DNA of 64,000 bases from the NCBI GenBank assembly GCA_023150835.1, contig JAKLKB010000016.1, positions 6,003 to 70,002 of the forward strand, given 5' to 3'. Every line of letters starts with the position of its first letter. Position 1 is the stretch's first letter. The position numbers and the translations under genes are program-made. This DNA comes from Myxococcota bacterium. Its GTDB lineage: Bacteria > Myxococcota_C > UBA6777. This document shows, one piece after another, positions 17,018 through 25,373 of the stretch. Under the pieces are notes generated by a model. The model had not been told where the DNA came from, searched no databases, and saw only the letters and a list, made by a program, of their open reading frames with translations.

Positions 17018-18562
17018 TCAATCTGTTCGAGGTTTTGGGGCGCGTTTTGTTGTCGGGCGTGTGGTCGAAGATCCATCAAATAATTTTTTGAGCGTCGGAT
17101 CTTTTTGTAGAGCCTTGAACAGCTCCAAGAAGCTAAAACCAAGGGCTTCAACAGCCCCCGACAGATACAAGTACACAAAGACTTGATCGGTGCTTGCCCA
17201 CTCATAGGCTTGCGCACTTGAAACGCGGCTACGTTGGACATAACCGAACCCATACGCCACATTCAAACCGAGGTTGACAGATCCCCGACCCACCTTCAAA
17301 CCGACGCTCGTCGTCATTCCGATCGCGTTGAGGTACGGCACACACGCCCGAAGATTACACCCCGCTGTATCGGGTTCGATCGAGACAGTTGGATTGCTTA
17401 GTCCCAACACCACGCGACTTGCAGCAGTCAGGTTGGTGTACACCCCAAAACGCCAAGGGATCGTCGGTGTGAGGTAGACTTCAGCCCCCACATTCACATT
17501 CATCACAAAGTTGCGCCGCACTCGGTTCGGATACGCAAACAACTCGACATCTTGCGCCGTCATCTGGGCAGGATCGAGGATATCGAATTCTTGTGGAAGA
17601 TAAAACGAAAGATCCACCGCAAACAACAGCCGCTCGTTCGGACGCCACGAAGATCCGATCCGAAACTCCCACGGCAAGGGAGGCTGCGCACCAATGTTTT
17701 CTTTCTCAATCAACCGCGTCTCCGTTGTCGTCGGAGCGTTCGGCACAACCGAAAAGCGATGCCGCTGCAAACGAAACGTCCCCAAACCAAACAAGCGAAA
17801 CGATGACAAACTCGCCATCCACCCCAAACGCCATTGTGGGCTGATCTCCCACAACAACCCCAAACGCACTTGCAAACTCCCTGAGACCGAAAGCAGCGTA
17901 CTGTTCAGACTGTATGCCTCATTTTGGCGACACACTCCTTGTTGGCAAATCCCCTCCGTTCCGCCTTGTGACACGATCCAATGATAAAGCTGATGCGCAT
18001 AATACGCCGATATGCCGAGCGATACGGTGCCAAATCGCCTCGATAGCGTCGGCCCTGCCAACAACACTTGTTGCTGACGCTGTAAAACATACATCACCTG
18101 CCCCGCATTTCCCGCATCCAAGCCCTCTTCCAGATGCTCCCTTAACTGCCAAGGCACCAAGATCGATAACCCCGCCCCCCACACAGGACGGCCTGATTCA
18201 TCCTTCGGGCCAAACAACGTCGCGATCCCCACAGATGCCGGAATGCTCGTCAAACTCAAGTGTTGCAGATCCGTTGTCGCTTCGCTGTTCACCAGCTTCA
18301 AACCCTTGTGACGTATCCGATACTCTAATCCATAGATCGGCAAACTCACTTCCAACTGCAATTGACGCAGTTGCGACAAACCCGCCGGATTGTAAAAACC
18401 CGCCGTCGGATCATCTGCGATCGCTGTAAACGCCCCTCCCATCCCCAACGCACGCTGCCCCACGATCAGATCCTGATACTGCAACAACTGCCCTTCTGCT
18501 CGCGCACCCCACCCCCACCACACACACCACACGCACAAAAAAAACAACCGCCGACCGACCAA
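17018..18562 (-). CDS. FadL/OMPP1/TodX-family outer-membrane protein
   Basis: Predicted 14-strand beta-barrel for uptake of hydrophobic compounds. After a signal peptide ending ARA|EG the mature N-terminus has GQRALGMGGAFTAIADDP and GFYNPAGLS, the plug signature of the family. The rest alternates beta-strands with aromatic girdles (RLGWMASLSSFRLFGL, WRFGVYTNLTAASRVVLG). The start is uncertain: I favour TTG at 18562, preceded by GGGAG, because it puts the signal peptide (VGRRLFFLCVWCVWW) at the N-terminus. ATG at 18631 and GTG at 18643 are in frame but add about 23-27 non-signal residues. Monocistronic. Confidence 0.85.
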   Translation of the reverse strand: MVGRRLFFLCVWCVWWGWGARAEGQLLQYQDLIVGQRALGMGGAFTAIADDPTAGFYNPAGLSQLRQLQLEVSLPIYGLEYRIRHKGLKLVNSEATTDLQHLSLTSIPASVGIATLFGPKDESGRPVWGAGLSILVPWQLREHLEEGLDAGNAGQVMYVLQRQQQVLLAGPTLSRRFGTVSLGISAYYAHQLYHWIVSQGGTEGICQQGVCRQNEAYSLNSTLLSVSGSLQVRLGLLWEISPQWRLGWMASLSSFRLFGLGTFRLQRHRFSVVPNAPTTTETRLIEKENIGAQPPLPWEFRIGSSWRPNERLLFAVDLSFYLPQEFDILDPAQMTAQDVELFAYPNRVRRNFVMNVNVGAEVYLTPTIPWRFGVYTNLTAASRVVLGLSNPTVSIEPDTAGCNLRACVPYLNAIGMTTSVGLKVGRGSVNLGLNVAYGFGYVQRSRVSSAQAYEWASTDQVFVYLYLSGAVEALGFSFLELFKALQKDPTLKKLFDGSSTTRPTTKRAPKPRTD

Positions 18563-18924
18563 TTCGCACTCCCATCGACCGATGATACCACGCTTCTCCC
18601 AAACGCCCCGCAACAACGACTCCTTGGGCATACCGCACCGCACACACCTTCTTTTTTAACTCACTCTCTCACGATGCGCCACCCCCGCTATCGCACAACT
18701 CGACACGCACCCCACCCCACCGCACGACTTGACAGCTCGCCCACTCTCGCGCTAACAAAAACAACGGTGCGCGAACCACGCACATACCCTGTTCGTCGTT
18801 CCCCACACGTTCGTTCTTTCGCTCTCTTGCTCTTGCCATCCATCACTCTCCACCCAAAGGGAAGATCTCACTCCGATATCCCTCCCCACACCCAACCACG
18901 ATGGTTCGATGGAGGCTTCATCTC
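18563..18924. other. Intergenic region, divergent promoters expected
   Basis: About 360 bp between the FadL-like gene and the FHA gene, C-rich on the plus strand. I see no gene, repeat or convincing promoter boxes. The first 70-80 bp may be coding if the upstream ATG or GTG of the FadL-like gene is used. Confidence 0.5.
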
Positions 18925-19482
18925 ATGAACACATGGCTACACCAATTCCTCGGTATCCCCGCTGAACAAGGCCCGTCCCTTGAGATCCAATTCCGCCTAC
19001 ACGATACGATCCTCTACCAAACTTCTCTTGAATACGGACAATCCTTCTCCATCGGTCGCTCTGCCCAAAACGACTTCGCCCTCGAAACCCCCCTTCTCCC
19101 AATGGATCACTTCACGCTTGTTCAATTCCACGCCAAAGGTGCCCTGATCCAATTCACTTCCACCATGCGAGGCTTTCTTCAACGCGGCAAAACATGGCAG
19201 TGCCTCGATGAACTCAAACACACCCACAAGATCCACCCCACACCCCAAGGCTACCGCTTACAACTCCCCCTCGGAGCCGCGCTTTTCCTCCATCTCGACC
19301 AACTTCAAATCTGCGCCCGTTGGTCCCATCAACCCCGACATTGGGACTCTTCCGCTCCCTTCCAACGCCGATGGAACCTCAACCGCTCCGAAGATATCCC
19401 CCTCGGCTTCGCACGCATCCTCCCCTCCTCTCCCCCGCCCACTTCGCCCTCACCACACACCCACTTCCACCACCCTCTTTAA
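18925..19482 (+). CDS. FHA-like domain protein with Pro-rich tail
   Basis: 185-residue cytoplasmic-type protein. The middle region, GQSFSIGRSAQNDFAL and then DHFTLVQF, has the FHA pattern (GR, then S/H-containing loop) although the usual SxxH is replaced by MDHF, so phosphothreonine binding is uncertain. The C-terminus is Pro/Ser/His-rich and probably disordered. The ATG at 18925 follows GGAGG; an earlier GTG/ATG at 18901 is in frame. It overlaps the convergent acetyltransferase gene by 4 bp. A role as a phosphoprotein reader for the Ser/Thr kinases is plausible but unproven. Confidence 0.65.
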   Translation: MNTWLHQFLGIPAEQGPSLEIQFRLHDTILYQTSLEYGQSFSIGRSAQNDFALETPLLPMDHFTLVQFHAKGALIQFTSTMRGFLQRGKTWQCLDELKHTHKIHPTPQGYRLQLPLGAALFLHLDQLQICARWSHQPRHWDSSAPFQRRWNLNRSEDIPLGFARILPSSPPPTSPSPHTHFHHPL

Positions 19483-20177
19483 GCAGAGGCTTCGCGTTCG
19501 CGCTTCTGTTGGGCGTAATGCTCTCGCCTTCTTTGGCGGCGAGAGATGTACGTATTCTTGGGCTTTTGTGAACCCAAACGCTTTTTCAGATACAAGCGCT
19601 CGACCTCCCAATACTCCATATCGCTGCTGTCAATAAACCAATCTTCGTAGCCATGTTTATGATAAAAGCGCCGTGTCTTCGCATAATGCTCACTTTTGGA
19701 GCTTTCTGCTTCTGTCCACACGATCACTTCGGCAGTAGGATCGAGCGATACCAACTCTTTTTCGAGGCGTTCGAGCAGTGCGGTCCCGATCCCCGCACCG
19801 TGATGATCAGGATCGACCGCCAACCAGATCAACTCAACACGGCTTGCTGCCGGGATCGAACCGGGCGTGTAGTATTGAATAAATCCCACGCCCACACCAT
19901 CCATCTCTGCGACAAATCCGGGACATTCGTCGAGATCTTCGTCGATCTCTTCGAGCGCTTCTTCGTCGAACCATTCCGGCAGACGATGGGCGATCGCCGA
20001 CATCGCTTTGCGATCTGCTTTGGGCCGTAACGCCCGAACACGCAGCCCACTTTTCGAGGAGGTCTCTTTCGAGAGGGCCTCTTTCGAGAGGGCCTCTTTC
20101 GAGGAGGTCTCTTTCGAGAGGGCCTCTTTCGAGGAGGTCTTGGAGGAGTGCGGGGTGGTTGGTTTTTTCTTCGGCAC
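19479..20177 (-). CDS. GNAT-family N-acetyltransferase with repeat N-terminus
   Basis: 232 residues. Residues ~45-195 form a GNAT fold: acidic substrate-side helices (EALEEIDEDLDECPGFVAE), beta4 VELIWLAVDP and the acetyl-CoA loop HHGAGIGTALLERLEKEL, then FYHKHGYEDW. Before it lies a 30-residue tail of pentapeptide-like units SKEAL and SKETS, encoded by 15-nt tandem repeats. The C-terminus is Arg/Lys/Gln-rich (ISRRQRRREHYAQQKRERE), suggesting nucleic-acid or ribosome contact. Start is GTG at 20177 with GAGGG eight bases upstream. Substrate unknown. Confidence 0.85.
   Translation of the reverse strand: MPKKKPTTPHSSKTSSKEALSKETSSKEALSKEALSKETSSKSGLRVRALRPKADRKAMSAIAHRLPEWFDEEALEEIDEDLDECPGFVAEMDGVGVGFIQYYTPGSIPAASRVELIWLAVDPDHHGAGIGTALLERLEKELVSLDPTAEVIVWTEAESSKSEHYAKTRRFYHKHGYEDWFIDSSDMEYWEVERLYLKKRLGSQKPKNTYISRRQRRREHYAQQKREREASA
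20051..20141. repeat. 15-nt tandem repeats in the acetyltransferase gene
   Basis: Six or so alternating units, CTCTTTCGAGAGGGC and CTCTTTCGAGGAGGT on the plus strand, encoding SKEAL and SKETS on the minus strand. In-frame unit length; copy-number change would lengthen or shorten only the disordered N-terminal tail. Confidence 0.85.
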
Positions 20178-20281
20178 GGTCTTTTCCCTCGTAGGATGGA
20201 GATATCGGGTTTACGCGCTGGATAAAGAGATGATGGTACGCATCCTTTCCACAAGGTCAAGCGCACAAAAAACACACCAAT

Positions 20282-20452
20282 AATACGAAATCCGCCCGTT
20301 GTGTTATCGTAAAAATGTTTGGGCAGCCCCCCGTGTCTGCCCGACCACAGGGCGGTTCGCGAACACTTGGACCAACTCAATCGATTCGTTTCGCTGACAA
20401 CACGACTCTTGCCCCTACATGATGCGATCACACTTCTCTCGGATATCGTATT
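20282..20452. repeat. Interspersed hairpin repeat, family A
   Basis: Begins AATACGAAATCCGCCCGTTG and ends CTCTCGGATATCGTATT: inverted ends of about 12 bp. The core GGGCAGCCCCCCGTGTCTGCCC matches the other copies. Lies in the 401-bp gap between the divergent acetyltransferase and coiled-coil genes. The remainder of the gap shows nothing else. Confidence 0.75.
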
Positions 20453-20578
20453 GTTTCTTGCGCCTTCTTGGAGTCTTGTTGACGCCTCTTCACAAGGCGA
20501 CGCAAGATGGTTAACCTAGGCCGCGTTTCGTCAAGAAGCCGAGGTTGTTTTCGGCCTCACCTTAGGGAGTTTTGCATC

Positions 20579-21367
20579 GTGAATCTCGAACAGTTCTTCC
20601 AATTGCTGCGACCGACACAACAAAACGCCCGCGAACAAGAGCACAAACTACGCGATGCCATCGAATCTTGGGAACAACGCGCATTCTCCATCAACGCTGC
20701 CATCGGTCTTTTACGCGCTGCCCTCCATCTCCAACAACAGCACGAAGACCTTTTGCTCCAACAACGAGCAGCACTCTCTTCGGCCTGTGACGATCACCCG
20801 TCCACTGCCCTTGCTGCGGCATTGATCGAACAATCCCGCCACCACCAACACTTGCACACCTACACCCTTCGAGCAGTCTATCGGCAACTCCTCGAACAAA
20901 AAAAACAACTCCTCCAACAAGGCCAAGAACACTTCCTCCCCGTGATCCAGTCCCTCCCCAACGACCGAAAAGAGCGCATACTCCGACTCTTCCAACAAAG
21001 CCAACACGATATCCAACAAGTCGCGGTCTCCCGCCAAGAAGTCGCTGCGCTGCGCGAACTCGAAGAACAACTCCAACGCCCTCTCTCCCATCCCACCACC
21101 GCTGAATCAACCACACCATCAAGTCCTCCCACACCATCAAGTCCTCCCACACCATCAAGTCCTCCCACACCACCGATTCCTCCCACACCACCGATTCCTC
21201 CCACACCACCGATTCCTCCCACAGCAGCTACGTCCCCACACGAGGCGCTTTCGTTTATAGCCCTTGAGCAACATATTCAGGGCCTTTTGCAGACACTGTC
21301 CACACCCCACACAACGATCGAACACTCCCTCCCGATTGTGGAGAGGAGCGAAGGAGCGACCGGTTGA
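20579..21367 (+). CDS. Coiled-coil protein with Pro-rich repeat tail
   Basis: 262-residue Gln/Glu/Leu-rich protein, almost wholly helical and coiled-coil up to residue ~175 (RQLLEQKKQLLQQGQEHF), followed by three TPSSPP and three TPPIPP hexapeptide repeats and a short C-terminal helix. No signal peptide. GTG start at 20579 with AGGGAG upstream gives the clean N-terminus VNLEQFFQLLRP; an in-frame ATG at 20507 is possible. Its TGA overlaps the TTG start of the M16 peptidase gene (TTGA), so the two are translationally coupled. Function unknown. Confidence 0.75.
   Translation: MNLEQFFQLLRPTQQNAREQEHKLRDAIESWEQRAFSINAAIGLLRAALHLQQQHEDLLLQQRAALSSACDDHPSTALAAALIEQSRHHQHLHTYTLRAVYRQLLEQKKQLLQQGQEHFLPVIQSLPNDRKERILRLFQQSQHDIQQVAVSRQEVAALRELEEQLQRPLSHPTTAESTTPSSPPTPSSPPTPSSPPTPPIPPTPPIPPTPPIPPTAATSPHEALSFIALEQHIQGLLQTLSTPHTTIEHSLPIVERSEGATG
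21113..21224. repeat. 18-nt tandem repeats encoding Pro-rich hexapeptides
   Basis: Three copies of ACACCATCAAGTCCTCCC followed by three copies of ACACCACCGATTCCTCCC. Both are 18 nt and in frame, giving TPSSPP x3 and TPPIPP x3 in the coiled-coil protein. Confidence 0.9.
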
Positions 21368-23919
21368 ACGACACACTCGAAAACGGGCTACGCGTGATCT
21401 TGGCCCCCACACAAGCCGCACCTGTTGTCGCCATCCAAGCATGGATCGGCGTTGGAAGCGCCGATGAAACCGAAGAAGAAGCAGGACTCGCCCACTTTCA
21501 CGAACACATGCTGTTCAAAGGCACGGCCCGCCGAAAAGTCGGGCAGATCGCCCAAGATGTCGAAAGTGCTGGCGGCGATATCAACGCATGGACTTCGTTC
21601 GACGAAACGGTGTACCATATCACCCTACCTGCGGCCTTTTACAAAGAAGGACTCGATATCTTGGCGGACGTTCTTCAACACTCTTCTTTCGATGCCGAGG
21701 AGATGAAGAAAGAGTCCGAAGTGATCTTGGAAGAGATCAAACGCAGCCAAGACATGCCCACCCAACAGCTCGGCCAAAAATTGTTCTCTCTGTCTTTCTT
21801 GGAACACACTTACAGACGCCCGATTATCGGGTATGAGTCGACGGTCAAAGGCTTTGGCCGCGAAGAGATGTTGCGCTTCTATCGCAAGTGGTACGTCCCC
21901 AACAACATCGTCCTCGTGATCGCAGGGGACTTCGAAGTGGACGAAGCCAAGGCCCTTGTGAAGTCGTTGTTTGGCGAGATGCAAGGCCAAGCCAATCCAC
22001 GCCAACGCCCCAACGAGCCGCCCCAAACAGAGACCCGCTTTGCTCTGATGCAAGAAGACACCCAAGAAAGCTACATCCAACTTGGCTTTCATGGCCCTGC
22101 CCTCCGTGACACCGACCTTTACGCGATGGAGATGCTTGCAGTCATCCTCGGACAAGGCGAAAGCAGCCGACTCGATCGTGAACTCTTGCGCAAACAAGAA
22201 CTTGTCAACAGCGCATGGTCTTACGCATACAGCCCCAAAGATATCGGCCTCTTTCTTACAGGGGCCTCACTTCCACCCGGCAAAGAGCGCGAAGCAACCG
22301 CCTCTTTGATCGAACAGATCGTGCGCCTACAGCATACGCCACCAACGCAAGCCGAAGTCGAAAAAGCCCGTACCGTCGTCGAAAGCAGCGCGATCTATCA
22401 GCGTGAAACGGTCCAAGGCATCGCCCGCACGCTCGGCTTTTATCAGTTGCTTGCAGGCGATCTTGCTTTTGAAGAAAACTTTTATCGCGGCATCGCCCGC
22501 GTTCAACCCAAGGATATCCAGCAAGTCGCCGCCCGCTACCTCAAGCCCGAACGCACCACCGCTGTGGTGATGATCCCCAAAGAACAACAGCCTCCCGCCC
22601 TTTCTGCCGAAGATATCCGCGCCTTCTTTGCCGAAAGCAACCAAAAATACGCCGTCATCCATCGCCCTGCCGCCCACCAACCCACCCTCCACACCCTCGC
22701 AAACGGTATCCGTGTGGTCCTCAAAACCAACCGCCACGCTCCTTTGGTGTCCTTGCGCGCTGCGATGCTTGGCGGCTTACGCTTTGAGTCCGAACAAGAC
22801 AACGGGATCACTCAACTCACCGCCCGCCTTCTCTCCAAAGGCACCAGCAGCATCGATGCCGAACAACTCGCCGAGATCACCGATGCGATGGCGGGTTCCG
22901 TCGGCGGCTTTTCCGGGCGAAACTCCATCGGCTTACGCGGAACGTTTTTACGCAAAAACTTCGATCGCGGCCTCGACCTCTTCACCGATTGTTTGCTCGA
23001 TCCGATCTTCCCTGACGAAGAAGTCGAACGCGAACGCCGCCTTACCCTCGAAGATATCCGCGCCTCCGAAGATCAACTCGCTTACAAAGCCTTCCAACTC
23101 TTTCATCGTACACTTTATGACGCACACCCTTATCGCCTCCCTGCCACCGGCTCTATCGAAAGCGTCACCGCTCTCCAACGCGAACAGATCGTCCAATACT
23201 ACGGGCAGATCCGCACTCCCCAAAACCTCGTGCTATCCGTAGTCGGCGATATCGACAACGACGAAACCCTCCAACTTCTCGAAGATCGCCTCGCTCACCT
23301 CGAATCCCGCGAGTTCATCCAACCCCAACTCCCCGTCGAACAAGGCCCCCAAGATATCCGAACTGCCGAAGAATACAAAGAGCGTATGCAAGCTCACCTT
23401 GTCCTCGGCTTTTTTGGCATCACCCTCTTTGATCCCGACCGCTACCCCATCGATGTCATGAATGCCATCCTCGCAGGGCAAGGTGGACGACTCTTTCTCG
23501 AACTGCGCGACAAACTCTCCCTCGCCTACTCCGTCTCTTCTTTTTCCTCTGAACTCCTCGAACCCGGATACTTCGCCGTCTACATCGGCACCAGCGCCAA
23601 CAAACTCGAACAAGCCCGCGAAGGCATCCTCCGCGAACTTCAACGCATCTGCGATGAACCCGTCACTCCCGAAGAATTGGAACGCACCAAACGCCATCTC
23701 ATCGGCTCCCACGCGATCTCTCTTCAAAAGAACGGCGCACAAGCCAACAGCTTCGCTCTCAACGAGCTTTACGGACTCGGTTTTGACAACCACAGCCGCT
23801 ATCCCGAGATCATCCGCGCCGTCACCCAAGACGATATCCAGCGTGTCGCTCGACGGCTCTTGCGCCTCGATCGCTACGTCCTCTCCATCGTCCGTCCACC
23901 CAAAGAACAGGACGCCTGA
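21364..23919 (+). CDS. Double-domain M16 (insulinase-like) zinc metallopeptidase
   Basis: 851 residues: two fused M16 units, each an active-type plus inactive-type half. The first unit has the inverted zinc motif HxxEH at His44-Glu47-His48 (AHFHEHMLFKG) and the downstream Glu in ESEVILEEI. The second unit (from ~residue 445, TLANGIRVVLKTNRHAPLV) lacks HxxEH at the equivalent place (NGITQLTARLLSKG), so only one catalytic centre is expected. No signal peptide, which points to cytoplasmic action, although some relatives are periplasmic. Start is TTG at 21364, with AAGGAGCG upstream, overlapping the previous stop. The TPR gene follows 3 bp later, so they form one operon. Confidence 0.93.
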   Translation: MNDTLENGLRVILAPTQAAPVVAIQAWIGVGSADETEEEAGLAHFHEHMLFKGTARRKVGQIAQDVESAGGDINAWTSFDETVYHITLPAAFYKEGLDILADVLQHSSFDAEEMKKESEVILEEIKRSQDMPTQQLGQKLFSLSFLEHTYRRPIIGYESTVKGFGREEMLRFYRKWYVPNNIVLVIAGDFEVDEAKALVKSLFGEMQGQANPRQRPNEPPQTETRFALMQEDTQESYIQLGFHGPALRDTDLYAMEMLAVILGQGESSRLDRELLRKQELVNSAWSYAYSPKDIGLFLTGASLPPGKEREATASLIEQIVRLQHTPPTQAEVEKARTVVESSAIYQRETVQGIARTLGFYQLLAGDLAFEENFYRGIARVQPKDIQQVAARYLKPERTTAVVMIPKEQQPPALSAEDIRAFFAESNQKYAVIHRPAAHQPTLHTLANGIRVVLKTNRHAPLVSLRAAMLGGLRFESEQDNGITQLTARLLSKGTSSIDAEQLAEITDAMAGSVGGFSGRNSIGLRGTFLRKNFDRGLDLFTDCLLDPIFPDEEVERERRLTLEDIRASEDQLAYKAFQLFHRTLYDAHPYRLPATGSIESVTALQREQIVQYYGQIRTPQNLVLSVVGDIDNDETLQLLEDRLAHLESREFIQPQLPVEQGPQDIRTAEEYKERMQAHLVLGFFGITLFDPDRYPIDVMNAILAGQGGRLFLELRDKLSLAYSVSSFSSELLEPGYFAVYIGTSANKLEQAREGILRELQRICDEPVTPEELERTKRHLIGSHAISLQKNGAQANSFALNELYGLGFDNHSRYPEIIRAVTQDDIQRVARRLLRLDRYVLSIVRPPKEQDA

Positions 23920-23922
23920 ACC

Positions 23923-24576
23923 ATGTTGGAAGCCTTCTTGATCCAAACCCTCTGGATATGGGTCTTGCTCGCTGTCTTTGGACTGCCTTTCCTCGCCGTC
24001 CGCTTCTCCCAATGGCAAGCCACGCAGCGCTTTGTCCAAGCCCGTCAAGTCGAGCTTTCCAACCCCATCGATGCTTCCGCACGTTACCAACTCGCCAGTC
24101 TTTTCCTCAAACAACGCCGCTTCGCCAAAGCCCTCCCTCTCCTCGAAGAAGCCTACAAGATCCAACAGCAACGCCCTTCCCCTAACCCTCGCCTCCTCGA
24201 CGACCTCGCCCGCGTCTACCTCCGACAACAACGCATCGACGATGCTCTCCCCCTCCTCAAAACCTCCCTACAACTCGACCCCCAAGGCAACCAAGGCGAA
24301 ACCTTCCTTTTGCTCGGAAAAGCCTTCGCACAAAAAGCCGATCTCGAACGCGCCCGTGAATGCTTCCTCCACACCCAACAAGCCAACACGTCTCTCGCTG
24401 AACCCGTCTTCCGACTCGCTTGTCTCGATGCCGCACAAAACAAACACCCCGAAGCCCAACAGCGCCTTCGCCTCTTCCTCAAAGAAGCCGCACACCTTCC
24501 GCCCTTTCTTCGCCGACGAAACCGCTTCTGGGTCATCGCCATGCGCCTCTTCCCCTTCTCTTCCTTTTTGGCTTAA
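23923..24576 (+). CDS. Membrane-anchored TPR protein
   Basis: 217 residues. One N-terminal membrane segment (ALIQTLWIWVLLAVFGLPFLAV-like, residues 5-26) is followed by four to five TPR helices pairs (ALPLLEEAYKIQQQ, LLDDLARVYLRQQRIDDAL, GKAFAQKADLERARECF). The C-terminal stretch is Arg-rich then hydrophobic. Starts 3 bp after the M16 peptidase stop, so cotranscribed; it may tether or recruit the peptidase or its substrates. Specific role unknown. Confidence 0.85.
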   Translation: MLEAFLIQTLWIWVLLAVFGLPFLAVRFSQWQATQRFVQARQVELSNPIDASARYQLASLFLKQRRFAKALPLLEEAYKIQQQRPSPNPRLLDDLARVYLRQQRIDDALPLLKTSLQLDPQGNQGETFLLLGKAFAQKADLERARECFLHTQQANTSLAEPVFRLACLDAAQNKHPEAQQRLRLFLKEAAHLPPFLRRRNRFWVIAMRLFPFSSFLA

Positions 24577-24599
24577 ACTTCTCTTCGCTTTTTTCTTGT

Positions 24600-24700
24600 A
24601 GGAGAGGAGGGCGCAGTCGGGCTTGTTTTGTGGGGCTGGAACCCCACGCCCCGCAAGGGATCTCGGCTCCCTTGACCCCGTGTAGACGAAGAGAGCACAA
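24600..24700. repeat. Interspersed hairpin repeat, family C
   Basis: TGTGGGGCTGGAACCCCACGCCCCGCAAGGG and CCCTTGACCCCGTG: inverted relative to the unit at 11075-11130. Strong hairpin potential. Sits in the 221-bp gap between the TPR gene and the YkgJ-type gene and could attenuate read-through. No coding capacity. Confidence 0.6.
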
Positions 24701-24797
24701 GTGTTTCAACACAACCACTCTGTCGCTTGAAGTATCGCGAACACGGGGATTTTCGTCCACAACGCAACTCTTCTCTCCTACAAAAAGGACAGCCGCC

Positions 24798-25373
24798 TTG
24801 CCACACGACCTCCAAACCAAATACCGCGCATGGCTCGCCAAGATCGCAGAACTTGGCGCTCGCCAAGAGGCTCTCTACGGCGCGCAGATCCGATGCCGAA
24901 AAGGTTGTTTCTCTTGTTGTCGCCCCCCTGACACCCTTTTCCAAATCGAGGCCCCCTCTCTCCAACAAGCGGTCCGCGACTTGGCCCCACCCGCCAAACA
25001 ACGCCTTCAATCGAGGCTTTCCGCTTACAAAGCGGGAGAGCAAGAGCTTTGCCCCCTCCTCGAAGACGGCGGATGTACCGTCTACGAAGCACGCCCTGTC
25101 ATCTGCCGTACACACGGCTACGGCGTGATGCTCCAAGACGAACAAGGAGCCTTCCTTTCGTGGTGTCATCTCAACTTCGATCAGGTCGAACCCAGCGCAG
25201 AAGTCGCCTTCAACGTCGAACACCTCAACACCGTTCTTTCTGTCATGACCCGCATGGGATGGCCCCATGCTGAGCCTCGCCCCGCCCTTGTCGAGATCCT
25301 CGAACAGGCCCTTGATACCTCTCCCCCCTCCACGATATCCCCCGCAACACCGCCCAAAGGACACATCCCATGA
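24798..25373 (+). CDS. YkgJ-family zinc/iron-chelating cysteine-cluster protein
   Basis: 191-residue cytoplasmic protein. The Cys cluster is CRKGCFSCC near residues 33-41, followed by CPLLEDGGCTVYEARPVICR and a later WCHLNF: the CxxxCxxC...C...C-R pattern of the YkgJ/UPF0153 family, thought to chelate iron or zinc. The start is taken as TTG at 24798 after AAAAGGAC; upstream residues in frame come from repeat DNA. The stop overlaps the ATG of ptsI (ATGA), so the two are coupled. The reason for pairing with ptsI is not known. Confidence 0.85.
   Translation: MPHDLQTKYRAWLAKIAELGARQEALYGAQIRCRKGCFSCCRPPDTLFQIEAPSLQQAVRDLAPPAKQRLQSRLSAYKAGEQELCPLLEDGGCTVYEARPVICRTHGYGVMLQDEQGAFLSWCHLNFDQVEPSAEVAFNVEHLNTVLSVMTRMGWPHAEPRPALVEILEQALDTSPPSTISPATPPKGHIP

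Noticed and set aside
23233-24231. 332-residue minus-strand frame over the M16 peptidase end
   Set aside because: Composition (Glu/Asp/Gly/Phe) is that of a shadow frame; the plus-strand genes are clear and adjoining.
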